This document shows positions 47,072 to 56,650 of a DNA stretch of 64,000 bases, piece by piece (the stretch's first letter is position 1; every line of letters begins with the position of its first letter). The position numbers and the translations under genes were made by a program. Location: positions 7,440,001 through 7,504,000 of the forward strand of contig NZ_CP029191.1 in the NCBI RefSeq assembly GCF_008642335.1. The letters are read 5' to 3'. The stretch is from Streptomyces venezuelae. Lineage in GTDB: Bacteria; Actinomycetota; Actinomycetes; Streptomycetales; Streptomycetaceae. The notes beneath the pieces were generated by a model. It searched no databases and had not been told where the DNA came from. It worked only from the letters and a program-made list of their open reading frames with translations.

Positions 47072-48604
47072 ATGGCCCGTCTCGGTCGCGGCACTCCCGC
47101 ATCCGCGTACGTCCGCGTCCTGGCGCAGCCGCTCGCCCCACTGGACGCGGTGCCGGATGCGGAGCCCACTGCCGCGACGGGGACGGCGCACACCGTGCTC
47201 CCGGACGTGCAGGCCCTGCCGGACGCGGCGTCGGGCACGGGAACGACGCCGGACGCGACGGTCATCGTCGACGTCCCCGCCAGCGTGGCCGCAGCCGCCG
47301 GTACTGCCTATGACGCGACGGTGACGGTCGGAGCTGCGTCAGCCGAGGCAGGCGGTACCGGTGCTGCGGTCACCCCGTCCGAGGACATCACCGCCCCGGT
47401 CGGCGCGGCTGATACCGCGGGCGCCGCCCTGGCGGCCGTGCCCGGTGCGGGTGCCGCGCCGCCGGAGGCCGCAGCGGCGGGCACGGCGTACGCGCCCTCC
47501 ACGGACGCGGTGGTCGGCGCCGGTACGGCGGCTGCTCTGGGCACGGCGCCGGATGCATTGCCCGCCGCCGGGGCGCTGGCGGATGCAGTCACGGCCGACG
47601 GCACGGTCACCGACGCGACGGTCACCACGAGTCAGACCACGAACGCCCCGGCGCAGACCGCGACGGGCGCCGGGGCGGCCCTGACCGCCGCTGCGGACAT
47701 GGCTCCCGTGGCCGGCGCAGGGGCTGCCGCGGGTGCAGCCGGCGACCTGGCCCCGAGCGCCGTGGCGGATGCAGCGGCAGGTGCCGCCGCCGCGCTCGAT
47801 GCCACCGTGGACATCACCACGGGCGCCGACGCGGCGACCGGCGTGGGTGCCTGTGACGGCTCACCCGGCGATGCCGCAGAGCTGAGTCCGGTGCCGCAGG
47901 CGGCTGAGGCTGTCGGCGAGGCCCTGGACGTCACCGCCCCGGTGAATACGTACGCTCCGGTGCCGCGCATCGACATCGACGGCACGGTGACCGCGTCGGG
48001 CGTCCTGCATGTCACGGCTCCGGTGCCGGTGGTCGACCTCGCCGGATCTTCAACTGTCAGTGGTGCTTCATCAACTGTTGCCCCTGTGCCGGTCGTTGAC
48101 ATCGACGGCGCCGCGACCGCGTCCGGCACGATGAGCGTGACGGCTCCCGCGCCCGTTGTCGCGATGGACGCGACGGCGACGACCGGCGGTCCGCTCGCGG
48201 TCACCGCCCCAGCGCCGCTGGTCGACGCCAACGCGACGGTCACGGTTGTCGGCGAGCTGGAGGTCACCGCGCCGCATCCGGTCGTGCAGGCGCACGGCGT
48301 CATCGCGGCGCCCGGTGTGATCAGCATGGTTGCCCCGGTGCCGGTCGTCGACGTCAACGTCATGGCGACGGCTTCGGGCGTATTCGAGGTCACGGCGCCC
48401 GCTCCGGTCTTCACGGGGCTTGGGCACGGCAGGCCCACCGGTCCGCGCGTCGTCATCGTGGCAGAGGAGCCGCGCACCCTGTACGTCGCTGCGGAGTCCC
48501 GCAGGGTCCGGGTGCCGGAGGACGACCGCGTCCTGGTGGTGTCCCGCGAGAGCCGCACGGTCCGCATCCCCGCAGAGATCCGAGAGCTGGAACCAGTGGG
48601 GTGA
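47072..48604 (+). CDS. Long repeat virion protein, 510 aa
   Basis: Residues ~30-290 repeat the Ala/Thr/Gly unit of the 44745 protein. Residues ~295-460 carry about eight copies of a ~23-residue unit built on VTAPAPVVDVDATATASGVL. The last ~50 residues are charged, with short repeats (EEPRTLYVAAESRRVRVPE). No Cys except one. Likely an extended fibre or spike; related to but longer than the earlier repeat protein. Confidence 0.65.
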   Translation: MARLGRGTPASAYVRVLAQPLAPLDAVPDAEPTAATGTAHTVLPDVQALPDAASGTGTTPDATVIVDVPASVAAAAGTAYDATVTVGAASAEAGGTGAAVTPSEDITAPVGAADTAGAALAAVPGAGAAPPEAAAAGTAYAPSTDAVVGAGTAAALGTAPDALPAAGALADAVTADGTVTDATVTTSQTTNAPAQTATGAGAALTAAADMAPVAGAGAAAGAAGDLAPSAVADAAAGAAAALDATVDITTGADAATGVGACDGSPGDAAELSPVPQAAEAVGEALDVTAPVNTYAPVPRIDIDGTVTASGVLHVTAPVPVVDLAGSSTVSGASSTVAPVPVVDIDGAATASGTMSVTAPAPVVAMDATATTGGPLAVTAPAPLVDANATVTVVGELEVTAPHPVVQAHGVIAAPGVISMVAPVPVVDVNVMATASGVFEVTAPAPVFTGLGHGRPTGPRVVIVAEEPRTLYVAAESRRVRVPEDDRVLVVSRESRTVRIPAEIRELEPVG

Positions 48605-48610
48605 TCTCGC

Positions 48611-48925
48611 ATGTCCGACGACTTCCGCGAGACCATCCGCGACGGCGACAAGCGCGCGCAGCTCGAAGCGATCCGTGATCGTCTCGCCCTGGAAATGTCC
48701 GGCGAGTTCGACTGCTGCTCATGTGGCAAGCCGCGGCGATCTGCGGGCAGTGAGACCGCGGCCCTGGCACTGCGCCTGGTCAAGGTCATCGAGGATCTGG
48801 ACTCCATCCCGAAGACCTCGGAGAAGTCCCAGCTCGATGAGCTGCGCGAGCGCCGCACGGGCGGCACAACGGGCGCCGCGCGCCGTCAGAACAGCCGCGG
48901 CCGTCGCAGGGGCTCCGGGGCATGA
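48611..48925 (+). CDS. Small terminase subunit (putative)
   Basis: Placed directly before the large terminase with ATGA overlap. ALEMSGEFDCCSCGKPRRSA then TAALALRLVKVIEDLDSI and a basic end (ARRQNSRGRRRGSG) match actinophage small terminases, which recognise the packaging site. 104 residues. Confidence 0.7.
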   Translation: MSDDFRETIRDGDKRAQLEAIRDRLALEMSGEFDCCSCGKPRRSAGSETAALALRLVKVIEDLDSIPKTSEKSQLDELRERRTGGTTGAARRQNSRGRRRGSGA

Positions 48926-50502
48926 GCGGTGTTGTCATCCCGGGGCGCGGCGACCAGCGGCCCCGGATACTCAGTGCGCCGCCGCGCGTGTCCAGCGCGG
49001 GCGCCGATGTTGCGGAGCTGGCGGAGATCGCCGGTCTCCCCATGGACCCGTGGCAGCGCCTGGTGCTGGACGAGGCCCTGGGGCAGCGCCGTGACGGCTC
49101 CTGGTCCGCCTTTGAGGTGGGTCTCGTGGTGGGCCGCCAGAACGGCAAGGGCGCCATCCTCGAAGCCGTCGAACTGGCCTCGCTGTACCTCTTCGACGAA
49201 GAGCTGTGCATCCACAGCGCGCACCTCTTCGACACCAGCCTCGAAGCCTTCAAGCGCATCCTCGGACTGATCGAGAACACGCCCGACCTGGAACGCATGG
49301 TCAGACGGGTGTCCCGCTCGCACGGCGAAGAGGGCATCGAGGTCTTCCGCGACGGGGCCCTGCGCCGCCTGCGCTTCCGGAGCAGGACCGCAGGGGGCGG
49401 ACGCGGCTTCACGTGTGACCGCCTCGTGCTGGACGAAGCAATGGTCCTCACTGACCAGGCGGTGGGCTCGATCCTGCCGACGCTGTCCGCCGTGCCGGAC
49501 CCGCAGGTCTGGTACACGGGATCGTCCGGCACCAAGACGTCCACCGCGCTCGGACGGGTCCGCGCCCGCGGTCTCAAGGGCGGCGACCCTCGCTTGTGCT
49601 ACCTGGAGTGGAGCGTCGATCCCTGCACGCAGTTCTGCCCGCCGCTGTGCGAGGACCATGACGCACAGGACTTCACGCCTGACCCGCGCTGGTCGCAGGA
49701 GGAGCACGACCGGCAACTGTCTCGCCTGTACGCGAGCTACCCGAAGGCGAATCCTGGCTTCGGCATCCGCATCGGCGGGGTGCACTCCCCGGAACGTTCC
49801 ATCGAGCACATCGAGGCCGAACGCCGCAGCATGAGCGCGGAGGAGTTCGGGCGCGAGCGGCTCGGGGTGGGGGACTGGCCTGTTGAGGGCGAGTCGTGGC
49901 GAGTCATCGACGAGGCGTCGTGGAAGGCGTGCGTCGACACCGCGTCCATGCCGGACGGCGAGCTGTCCTTCGGTGTCGAGCTGGCGCCCGACCGCAAGTC
50001 CGGCTGTATCTGCGTCGCCGGACTGAACGCCGACTCCCTCACGCACGTCGAGATCACCAGCGACGGTGAGCAGCTGCTCGATCACCGCTCCGGGGACCGC
50101 TGGATCGTGCCGCGCCTGGTGGAGCTGCACAAGCGGTGGCGGCCCAGGGCGGTGGTCATCAACCGGGCCGGCCAGACCGGCGCCCTGGTCCGTTCGCTCG
50201 AAGACAAGGGCATCACGGTGATCTCGCCGACCGCCCGTGAGTTCGCGCAGGCCTGCGGCTCTTTCGCCAGTGCGGTCGTGCCGATGCGCGGCCATCACCC
50301 CACGCTCGTGCACCTGGATCAGGTCCCGCTGAGCACGGCCGTGGCAGGCGCCGACAAGCGCACCGTCGCCGACCTGTGGGCGTGGGACCAGCGGTTGGCA
50401 GCCGTCGACATCTCACCTCTGCAGGCCGCGACGCTCGCCGTGTGGGGCCTGCAGCAGAAGCCCGCCAGGAAGCCCGTCGAAGCCGGATGCGCCTGGGGGT
50501 GA
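48922..50502 (+). CDS. Large terminase subunit
   Basis: The packaging motor and nuclease. Walker A GRQNGKG (residues 71-77) and Walker B VLDEA (D171-E172) drive DNA translocation. A nuclease domain with acidic residues (FGVELAPDRKSGCICVAGLN) fills the C-terminal half. 526 residues, normal for terminases. Starts in the small-subunit stop. Confidence 0.88.
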   Translation: MSGVVIPGRGDQRPRILSAPPRVSSAGADVAELAEIAGLPMDPWQRLVLDEALGQRRDGSWSAFEVGLVVGRQNGKGAILEAVELASLYLFDEELCIHSAHLFDTSLEAFKRILGLIENTPDLERMVRRVSRSHGEEGIEVFRDGALRRLRFRSRTAGGGRGFTCDRLVLDEAMVLTDQAVGSILPTLSAVPDPQVWYTGSSGTKTSTALGRVRARGLKGGDPRLCYLEWSVDPCTQFCPPLCEDHDAQDFTPDPRWSQEEHDRQLSRLYASYPKANPGFGIRIGGVHSPERSIEHIEAERRSMSAEEFGRERLGVGDWPVEGESWRVIDEASWKACVDTASMPDGELSFGVELAPDRKSGCICVAGLNADSLTHVEITSDGEQLLDHRSGDRWIVPRLVELHKRWRPRAVVINRAGQTGALVRSLEDKGITVISPTAREFAQACGSFASAVVPMRGHHPTLVHLDQVPLSTAVAGADKRTVADLWAWDQRLAAVDISPLQAATLAVWGLQQKPARKPVEAGCAWG

Positions 50503-50506
50503 CTGC

Positions 50507-51907
50507 GTGGCCTGGTCGTGGAAGTGGCCTTTCTACACGCGCCCTACCAAGTCCTTCGTGCAGCCCGACTTCTGGTCCTTGGATGCCTCCCCGTTCGTGC
50601 CGAGCAGTACCGCCGATCGCGAGCGGATCGAGACTGATTTCGAGGGCTATATCGCGGGTGCCTTCAAAAGCAACGGGCCCATTTTCTCGTGCGTGGTCGC
50701 CAGGGAGATGGTCTTTTCCGAGGCCCGTTTCATGTGGCGCCAGTTCAACAACGGCCGCCCCGGTGATCTCTTCTCCAACGGCGCGCTGAACCTGCTCGAA
50801 CGCCCCTGGCCGGGCGGCACGACCGGTGAGCTGCTCGCACGCATGGAGCAGGACGCCTCGCTGGCCGGAAACTCCTTCTGGACGCGCACGGACGATGCGG
50901 GCCGGTACGGCAACCGGGCAGGCGGTCCGGGGCTGCGGCTCGCGCGGCTGCGCCCCGACTGGGTGTCGATGGTGATCGGCAGTCATTCGGGGGACCTGTA
51001 CGCGGCGGATGCACGCGTCATCGGCTACCTCTACGAGCCGCGCCTGTACGGACTCTCCAATGGCGGCTCACCACTGGCCGGTTCCGTGCTCCTGCTGCCG
51101 GACGAAGTCGCGCACTTCTCACCCATCCCCGATCCGGCAGCGCGCTTTCGCGGCATGAGCTGGCTGACGCCCGTGCTGCGCGAGATTGAGGCGGATACCG
51201 CGGCGACTGTTCATAAGAAAACATTCTTTGAGCACGCGGCCGTGCCGAACATGGTCGTCCGTTTCGACAAGGACGTCCAGAAGGAACAGTTCGACGCCTT
51301 TGTCGCAGCGTTCAAGGCCGGGCATCAGGGTGCGTTCAACGCGTACAAAACGCTCTTCCTTCAGGGCGGCGCCGACGTCACGTCACTGACCCACGACTTC
51401 CGGCAGCTCGACTTCACGAGCACCGTCGGCAAGGGCGAGGCGCGCATAGCGTCTGCCGCCGGGATTCCGCCGTCCTGGCTCGGCTTTTCCGAGGGCTTGC
51501 AGGGGTCGGCTCTCAATACCAACAACTTCGCAGCATCGAGACGCCGTTTCGCCGATGGCACCATGCGCCCGCTCTGGCGCATCGCAGCGGCAAGCCTCGA
51601 AGTGCTTTTCAGGCCCTCTGGCGCCAGTACGCACCTCTGGTACGACGACCGCGACATCGCCTTTCTGCGCGAGGACTCCCGCGACCGCGCCGACATCATG
51701 CGCGTCCAGGCCAACACCCTGGACGCCCTCATCAAATCCGGATTCGAGCCGGACGACGCCGTCCGGGCCCTCGTGAACGAGGACATCGGCCTGCTGATCG
51801 GTCATCACACCGGCCTCGTCTCCGTGCAGATGCAGCCCCCGCTGGACGCCAATGCCCCACCTCCCGTTCTTAGTACGGGTGAAAGCGATGTGATTGACGA
51901 TGGATAA
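50507..51907 (+). CDS. Portal protein (HK97-type)
   Basis: FEGYIAGAFKSNGPIFSCVV near residue 45 and RLRPDWVSMVIG near 145 are typical portal blocks. GSALNTNNFAASRRRFADGT (about 320) is the conserved helix that follows the tunnel loop. It forms the ring through which DNA enters the capsid. 466 residues. GTG start; the end overlaps the protease gene by 8 bases. Confidence 0.85.
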   Translation: MAWSWKWPFYTRPTKSFVQPDFWSLDASPFVPSSTADRERIETDFEGYIAGAFKSNGPIFSCVVAREMVFSEARFMWRQFNNGRPGDLFSNGALNLLERPWPGGTTGELLARMEQDASLAGNSFWTRTDDAGRYGNRAGGPGLRLARLRPDWVSMVIGSHSGDLYAADARVIGYLYEPRLYGLSNGGSPLAGSVLLLPDEVAHFSPIPDPAARFRGMSWLTPVLREIEADTAATVHKKTFFEHAAVPNMVVRFDKDVQKEQFDAFVAAFKAGHQGAFNAYKTLFLQGGADVTSLTHDFRQLDFTSTVGKGEARIASAAGIPPSWLGFSEGLQGSALNTNNFAASRRRFADGTMRPLWRIAAASLEVLFRPSGASTHLWYDDRDIAFLREDSRDRADIMRVQANTLDALIKSGFEPDDAVRALVNEDIGLLIGHHTGLVSVQMQPPLDANAPPPVLSTGESDVIDDG

Positions 51908-53006
51908 GAAGAGCGTCCGGGCGGGAATGCAGATCAAGGACGCGGCTAAGGGTGAAGTCACCGCCGTTTTCTCGACGTTCGACGTCAAGGACAAGGACGG
52001 CGACGTCACGCTTCCCGGAGCATTCCAGGACGGCGCGGAAGTCGTCGTGTCTGCCTACGGACACACCTCGTGGGGCGGTGCTCTGCCGGTCGGCAAGGGC
52101 GTCATCCGCACCACGAAGAGCGAAGCCGTCGCCGACATGCAGTTCTTCATGGACACGCAGCATGGCCGGGACTCCTTTTTCACGGTCCGCGAGCTGGCGA
52201 AGTCCGGGCTGGGCGAATGGTCTTACGGCTTTGACATCGTCGAGGCCGACCACGGCACATTCGACGGCGAAGAAGTCCGCTATCTCAAGGCTCTCAAAGT
52301 CCATGAGGTGAGTCCCGTGATGGTGGGCGCCGGGGTCAACACCCGCACGCTCGGGGTGAAGTCGCAGAAGGACGGGCCGGGCGGCGGTTCTTCGACTCCG
52401 TACCGCAGCGCCATCCGTCCTCACGAGACGGCCGCCACGGCTCTTCCGTGGGACGAGATGAAGACCGTCAACGAGCTGCCGTCCACCGCGCCGGTCTCCG
52501 ATCTGCGCAGCGTATACGCCTGGGTCGATCCTTCGGGAGACCCGGAGTCGAAGAGCGACTACCGCATTCCCCATCACATGGGGATTGGCGGTGAGGCCAA
52601 TGTCCGCGCCTGCCTGGCCGGTATCGCCTCGCTGAATGGTGCGCCCGGTGGTGTCTCGATACCCGAGGCCGACCGGCGCGGCGTCTACAACCACCTTGCC
52701 TCGCACCTGAACGACGCGGGGCGCGAAGTGCCGGAGCTTCGTAGCAGCCCCGGCGACACTCTCAAATTCGCAGACGAACTCGCGGCCGGTCTGGTCACGG
52801 TGTCTGCACTGAAACAGCGCGCACGGGCAGTCCTAGCTCTCCGGGTCGCGAAAGGGCGTGCACCGCTGAGTGCCGCAGCGTCGGATCTCCTCGAATGGAT
52901 TCATGACGAACTGCGGGACCTGACAGCGCTCATTGACACGCCGCAGGAGGACGCAGCGCGCGAATACGTGCGCTTCCTCGCCCGTAATCGCCATACAGGA
53001 GACTGA
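51900..53006 (+). CDS. Prohead protease with C-terminal extension
   Basis: Peptidase of the HK97 prohead (S78) class: SAYGHTSWGG with H55, and KVHEVSPVMVGAG with Ser 138. The first ~165 residues are the protease; the rest (DLRSVYAWVDPSGDPESKSD onwards) is an extra domain found in other actinophage proteases and may serve as scaffold. 368 residues from ATG 51900; TTG 51894 is an alternative. It processes the capsid before maturation. Confidence 0.8.
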   Translation: MDKKSVRAGMQIKDAAKGEVTAVFSTFDVKDKDGDVTLPGAFQDGAEVVVSAYGHTSWGGALPVGKGVIRTTKSEAVADMQFFMDTQHGRDSFFTVRELAKSGLGEWSYGFDIVEADHGTFDGEEVRYLKALKVHEVSPVMVGAGVNTRTLGVKSQKDGPGGGSSTPYRSAIRPHETAATALPWDEMKTVNELPSTAPVSDLRSVYAWVDPSGDPESKSDYRIPHHMGIGGEANVRACLAGIASLNGAPGGVSIPEADRRGVYNHLASHLNDAGREVPELRSSPGDTLKFADELAAGLVTVSALKQRARAVLALRVAKGRAPLSAAASDLLEWIHDELRDLTALIDTPQEDAAREYVRFLARNRHTGD

Positions 53007-53008
53007 CG

Positions 53009-54256
53009 ATGCCCGAAGTCCTCGAATTTCCCGCGCTCAAGGAGGCGCAGGGAAAGCTCGACAACGTGAATGCCAAGCTGGCCGAGATCTTCGACGAGGC
53101 GGGCCAGGCGTACGACCTCTCCAAGGTGAAGTGCATCAGGGGCACCTCCCACGAGAAGGCCGCAGAGATACGCAAACTGAATGACGAGGCCACCGACCTC
53201 GGTCGCCAGGTCGACAATCTCGTGCAGGTGCAGAAGGCGGCGGAACGCACCCGCTCTGCGCAGGAGGGCCGGGAGACCGGCGACGGCGCCGACCGCGATG
53301 AGCATGAGCGCGAAAGGGGCAAGCCCCAGAAGTCCTTCGGCCAGCTCTTCACCGAGTCCGCCGCGTACAAGCAGAAGCAGGGCAGGACCGGCCCGGAATC
53401 CACGCTCGACATCCACCTGAAGACGCTGCTGTCGGAGTCCGCCGGCTGGGCACCTCCGACCGTGCGCACGGGGCGCGTTGTCGACTATGCGACGCGGCCC
53501 ATTCAGGTCGTCGACCTCATTCCGCAGACGACGACGTCGAATACCGCCGTCACGTACATGGAGGAGACGACCTTCACCAATGCGGCGGCCGAGACCGATG
53601 AGGGTGGTACGTACCCCGAGGCCGCGCTCGCGCTCACCGAGAAGTCGTCTCTGGTCCGCAAGATCGCGGTCTTTCTGCCGGTCACGGACGAACAGCTCGA
53701 AGACGTTGGCCAGGTCCAGGGATATGTGGACAACAGGCTGCCTTTCATGGTCCGGCAGCGGCTCGACGGGCAGATCCTCAACGGGAACGGGACCGCCCCG
53801 AACCTCCGGGGCCTGCTGAATGTGGTGGGAATTCAAACGCAAGCGAAAGGCTCCGACCCGGTGCCGGACGCGGTGTACAAGGCGCTGGTCAAGGTGCGTG
53901 TGACGGGCCGGGCCATTCCGAATGCCGTCGTCATGCACCCGACCGACTGGCAGAACATCAGGCTTCTCCGCACCGCCGACGGCATTTACATCTGGGGCAA
54001 CCCGAGCGATGCCGGGCCGGAAAGGATCTGGGGTTTGCAGGTCGCGCAGACGGATGCGTTCACCTCCGCAGGCACAAGCCTGGTCGGCGACTTCGCCAAC
54101 TACATCGAGCTGGCGGTGCGCCGCGGGATCGACGTCCAGGTGAGCAACAGCCACTCGACCTACTTCGTCGAGGGCAAGCAGGCACTCAGGGCGGACATGC
54201 GCGCCGCGCTCGTGCCCTACCGGCCCGCGGCGTTCTGCACGGTGACCGGTCTCTGA
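53009..54256 (+). CDS. Major capsid protein (HK97 fold)
   Basis: The N-terminal ~100 residues are a charged helical delta domain (IRKLNDEATDLGRQVDNLVQ), removed by the protease. Then the HK97 core: VDLIPQTTTSNTAVTYMEET, a long spine and LNGNGTAPNLRGLLN. 415 residues. The largest structural shell gene here. A perfect 11-bp hairpin follows (54270-54294). Confidence 0.88.
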   Translation: MPEVLEFPALKEAQGKLDNVNAKLAEIFDEAGQAYDLSKVKCIRGTSHEKAAEIRKLNDEATDLGRQVDNLVQVQKAAERTRSAQEGRETGDGADRDEHERERGKPQKSFGQLFTESAAYKQKQGRTGPESTLDIHLKTLLSESAGWAPPTVRTGRVVDYATRPIQVVDLIPQTTTSNTAVTYMEETTFTNAAAETDEGGTYPEAALALTEKSSLVRKIAVFLPVTDEQLEDVGQVQGYVDNRLPFMVRQRLDGQILNGNGTAPNLRGLLNVVGIQTQAKGSDPVPDAVYKALVKVRVTGRAIPNAVVMHPTDWQNIRLLRTADGIYIWGNPSDAGPERIWGLQVAQTDAFTSAGTSLVGDFANYIELAVRRGIDVQVSNSHSTYFVEGKQALRADMRAALVPYRPAAFCTVTGL

Positions 54257-54269
54257 TTCCCGCCGCAGG

Positions 54270-54294
54270 GGCGGACGGCGTGACGCCGTCCGCC
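54270..54294 (+). terminator. Hairpin after the capsid gene
   Basis: GGCGGACGGCG (54270-54280) pairs with CGCCGTCCGCC (54284-54294), 3-base loop. No T tract; may set the capsid mRNA level. Confidence 0.55.
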
Positions 54295-54322
54295 GCCTGG
54301 CCATGTCTGGAAGGACAGTTCT

Positions 54323-54721
54323 ATGCCAGTCCTGGACGGCACCGGCGGCGTCAAGACCGTGACCGGTGTCTACGACTTCGCAGTGGACGGCGGTGCCGCT
54401 GGCACGCTGACGCTGCGCAACGGCAGCGGCGATTCGCTGCCCAACGAAATCCCCGCCGGCGCGGTGGTGCTGGGTGGCTACATCGACGTGACAACGGCGT
54501 GCCTCAGTGCCACGGGAACGATGGCGTTCCAGATCGAGGGCGCCGCGGACCTGACGTCCGCGCTCGCGCAGGCCGGACTCACCACGGGCCTGAAGGCGGT
54601 GACCCCCAGCTTTACCGGGTCGACCGCCATCAAGACGACGGCGAAGCGGAGCATCCGCGTCGTCATCGCGACGGCCGCCTTCACTGCGGGGAAGCTCTCC
54701 GTCGTCCTCTTCTACAAGTAG
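54323..54721 (+). CDS. Head decoration/minor capsid-like protein, 132 aa
   Basis: Beta-rich (VTGVYDFAVDGGAAGTLTLR). Position right after the capsid gene, and size, fit a decoration protein; no direct motif. Ribosome site GGAAGGA. Confidence 0.6.
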   Translation: MPVLDGTGGVKTVTGVYDFAVDGGAAGTLTLRNGSGDSLPNEIPAGAVVLGGYIDVTTACLSATGTMAFQIEGAADLTSALAQAGLTTGLKAVTPSFTGSTAIKTTAKRSIRVVIATAAFTAGKLSVVLFYK

Positions 54722-54729
54722 GGGGCGCC

Positions 54730-54957
54730 GTGAAAATCGATCGGCACATCTGGCGCACCGAGAACAACGACCTGGTGTGGCACGGGCATCCGGACGCGGC
54801 CTTCCTGGAGCACCCGGCAGGTGATGACGTCGCGGACTCGATCCTGAAGCGCCATGGCCTGCTCAAGAAGCCGGACCCCGCACCGGAACCGGAGCCTGCC
54901 CCCAAGGCAGCACCGCAGCCCGCATCGAAGATGTCGAGGCCACCGCGCAACAAGTAG
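54730..54957 (+). CDS. Hypothetical structural-region protein, 75 aa
   Basis: GTG start. A folded N-terminus (DRHIWRTENNDLVWHGHPDA) and a Pro/Ala/Lys tail. Proteins of this kind sit between capsid and connector genes in many actinophages. Confidence 0.6.
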   Translation: MKIDRHIWRTENNDLVWHGHPDAAFLEHPAGDDVADSILKRHGLLKKPDPAPEPEPAPKAAPQPASKMSRPPRNK

Positions 54958-54976
54958 GCGGACGGGGGTCGTTCCT

Positions 54977-55588
54977 ATGGCCCTCGGTGATGCGTACGCC
55001 ACGGTCCCAGAGCTGAAGGTCCGCCTCCCCAACCTGGACGAAGTCGCCACGTACGACGACGTCCTGGAGGAAGCCCTCAGCTCGGTCAGCCGCGAGATCG
55101 AGCAGTTCTGCGGGCGCCAGTTCAACAAGGCGGATGCGGCAACGGTTCGCGAGTACGGGCCGGATGAGATCTATCGCCTGCGCGAGGGATCGACCGTCAC
55201 GCAGTGGGTCCGGGTCGACGACTTCTACGACGTGACGGATCTCGTCATCGAGGTGGACGGTGCGGCCTGGACGCCCGCCGACTACGTATTGCACCCCCGC
55301 AATGGCGTGGTCGACGGGATGCCCGGCTGGCCCTACTACGAGATCCACGCTGCGGGGTCGCTCAGCTTCGGCACCGAGGTGAGCGTCACGGCGAAGTGGG
55401 GTTGGAGTGCCGTCCCGGCACCCGTGAAACAGGCCTGCCTGATCATGGCCGCCGAAACGTTTCAGATCAAGGACGCTCCTTTCGGCGTTGCCGGATCGGA
55501 CGCTTTCGGTGCCATCCGCGTGCGCGACAACCGCATGGCGATGACGAAGCTTTCGCGCTATTGCCGCGATCCGATCCGAGTGAGGTGA
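54977..55588 (+). CDS. Head-tail connector (gp6-like)
   Basis: The helical start VPELKVRLPNLDEVATYDDV then VSREIEQFCGRQF is the adaptor protein pattern; it sits under the portal. 203 residues. ATG chosen at 54977 after GGGGGTCG. Confidence 0.75.
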   Translation: MALGDAYATVPELKVRLPNLDEVATYDDVLEEALSSVSREIEQFCGRQFNKADAATVREYGPDEIYRLREGSTVTQWVRVDDFYDVTDLVIEVDGAAWTPADYVLHPRNGVVDGMPGWPYYEIHAAGSLSFGTEVSVTAKWGWSAVPAPVKQACLIMAAETFQIKDAPFGVAGSDAFGAIRVRDNRMAMTKLSRYCRDPIRVR

Positions 55589-55589
55589 C

Positions 55590-56030
55590 ATGGCATCCCT
55601 CGCGGAAATCAGGGCTGCGCTGAAGACGACGCTGAAGGCCGCCATCCCGGATCTCAGCGTCTATACCGAGGTGCCGTCGGTCAACCAGGTTCCAGCTGCG
55701 GTGCCGATGCCTGCGCCGCGCCCCGACGGAATGACCTGTGATTTCGACGGGGCTTTCGGTGGGGGTCTGGATACGTGGACTCTCGACCTCTTCATCCTGG
55801 TCGGCTACGGAGACCCCGCCCTGGCGCAGAAGGCACTGGACCAGTTTGTCACAGGAACGGGCTCAAAAAGCATCCGGCGCATCATCTTCGAAACTCCGGA
55901 TCTCGGACTGGCCGACGGAACAGATGCTCACGCGGAGGGAATCCGCGAGTACGGCGGACATTTCGCTTCCGCCGGAATCCCGCATGTGGGCGCTGTCGTG
56001 CGCCTCACGGTACGCACTCCCAGCACTTGA
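55590..56030 (+). CDS. Head closure/tail terminator-like protein, 146 aa
   Basis: IRAALKTTLKAAIPDLSVYT then a beta-rich core (WTLDLFILVGYGDPALAQKA) and C-terminal VGAVVRLTVRT: matches tail terminator/minor head proteins. Ends the tail tube. Position fits. Confidence 0.7.
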   Translation: MASLAEIRAALKTTLKAAIPDLSVYTEVPSVNQVPAAVPMPAPRPDGMTCDFDGAFGGGLDTWTLDLFILVGYGDPALAQKALDQFVTGTGSKSIRRIIFETPDLGLADGTDAHAEGIREYGGHFASAGIPHVGAVVRLTVRTPST

Positions 56031-56040
56031 GTGAGGAAGC

Positions 56041-56379
56041 ATGGCAGCACTCACGACGCGATTCATCGTCAATGCGGGGACGGCGCCGACGACGGGCGCC
56101 GCCTCGGTCAGCGATACCGCCGAGATCGGGAACGGCGTCAATTCGTTCCTCTACTACGAGAATACGGGCACACAGAAGACCGTCACGATCACGGTGCCCG
56201 GCAACAATTCCTACGGGCAGCCGAATCCCGATCCAGCGCTCACGCTGGCCGCAACCACGGGACGGCTCTGGATTCCGCTCCGCAAGGAATACGACCAGGG
56301 CGACGGCACGGGCCGTTGCGTCGTCACCATGTCGCCCGACGCCACGGGCGTCACGGTCGCTGTGGTGAGGATGAGCTGA
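56041..56379 (+). CDS. Structural protein, 112 aa
   Basis: Beta-rich (NGVNSFLYYENTGTQKTVTI), with a compact Ig-like or decoration-like look. Lies between connector and tail tube genes. TGATG junction to the next. Confidence 0.6.
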   Translation: MAALTTRFIVNAGTAPTTGAASVSDTAEIGNGVNSFLYYENTGTQKTVTITVPGNNSYGQPNPDPALTLAATTGRLWIPLRKEYDQGDGTGRCVVTMSPDATGVTVAVVRMS

Positions 56380-56648
56380 TGCCCCGGGCGAGCAATCGCC
56401 CGATACCCGAACCGCTTCCCGTACAGGACCGCCCGGCCACCCCGCCGCGGCGGTCTTTGCGTATCCCGAGGGAAGTCGAGAAGCCGCGGGAGTTCGAGGT
56501 CATCGGGCCGAAAGTCGTAGGCGGAAAGACAAGGGGCGAGCGGGTGACGCTCGCCCTTACTGATGCCCAGGAGCGGGCGCTTATCGAAGCCGGGCACGTG
56601 CGGCCCGTGAGCGATCGGCCGTCGCTGGCCGACAAGAAAGAAGACTAG
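56379..56648 (+). CDS. Hypothetical structural-region protein, 89 aa
   Basis: Basic, Pro/Arg-rich start and charged end (ALTDAQERALIEAGHVRPV). No family known. Part of the head-tail joining block. Confidence 0.55.
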   Translation: MPRASNRPIPEPLPVQDRPATPPRRSLRIPREVEKPREFEVIGPKVVGGKTRGERVTLALTDAQERALIEAGHVRPVSDRPSLADKKED

Positions 56649-56650
56649 CG

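Noticed and set aside
44745..48604. Repeat-protein DNA considered as a mobile element or microsatellite
   Set aside because: The repeats keep the reading frame and sit in a gene with normal start and stop; protein-level repeats explain them.
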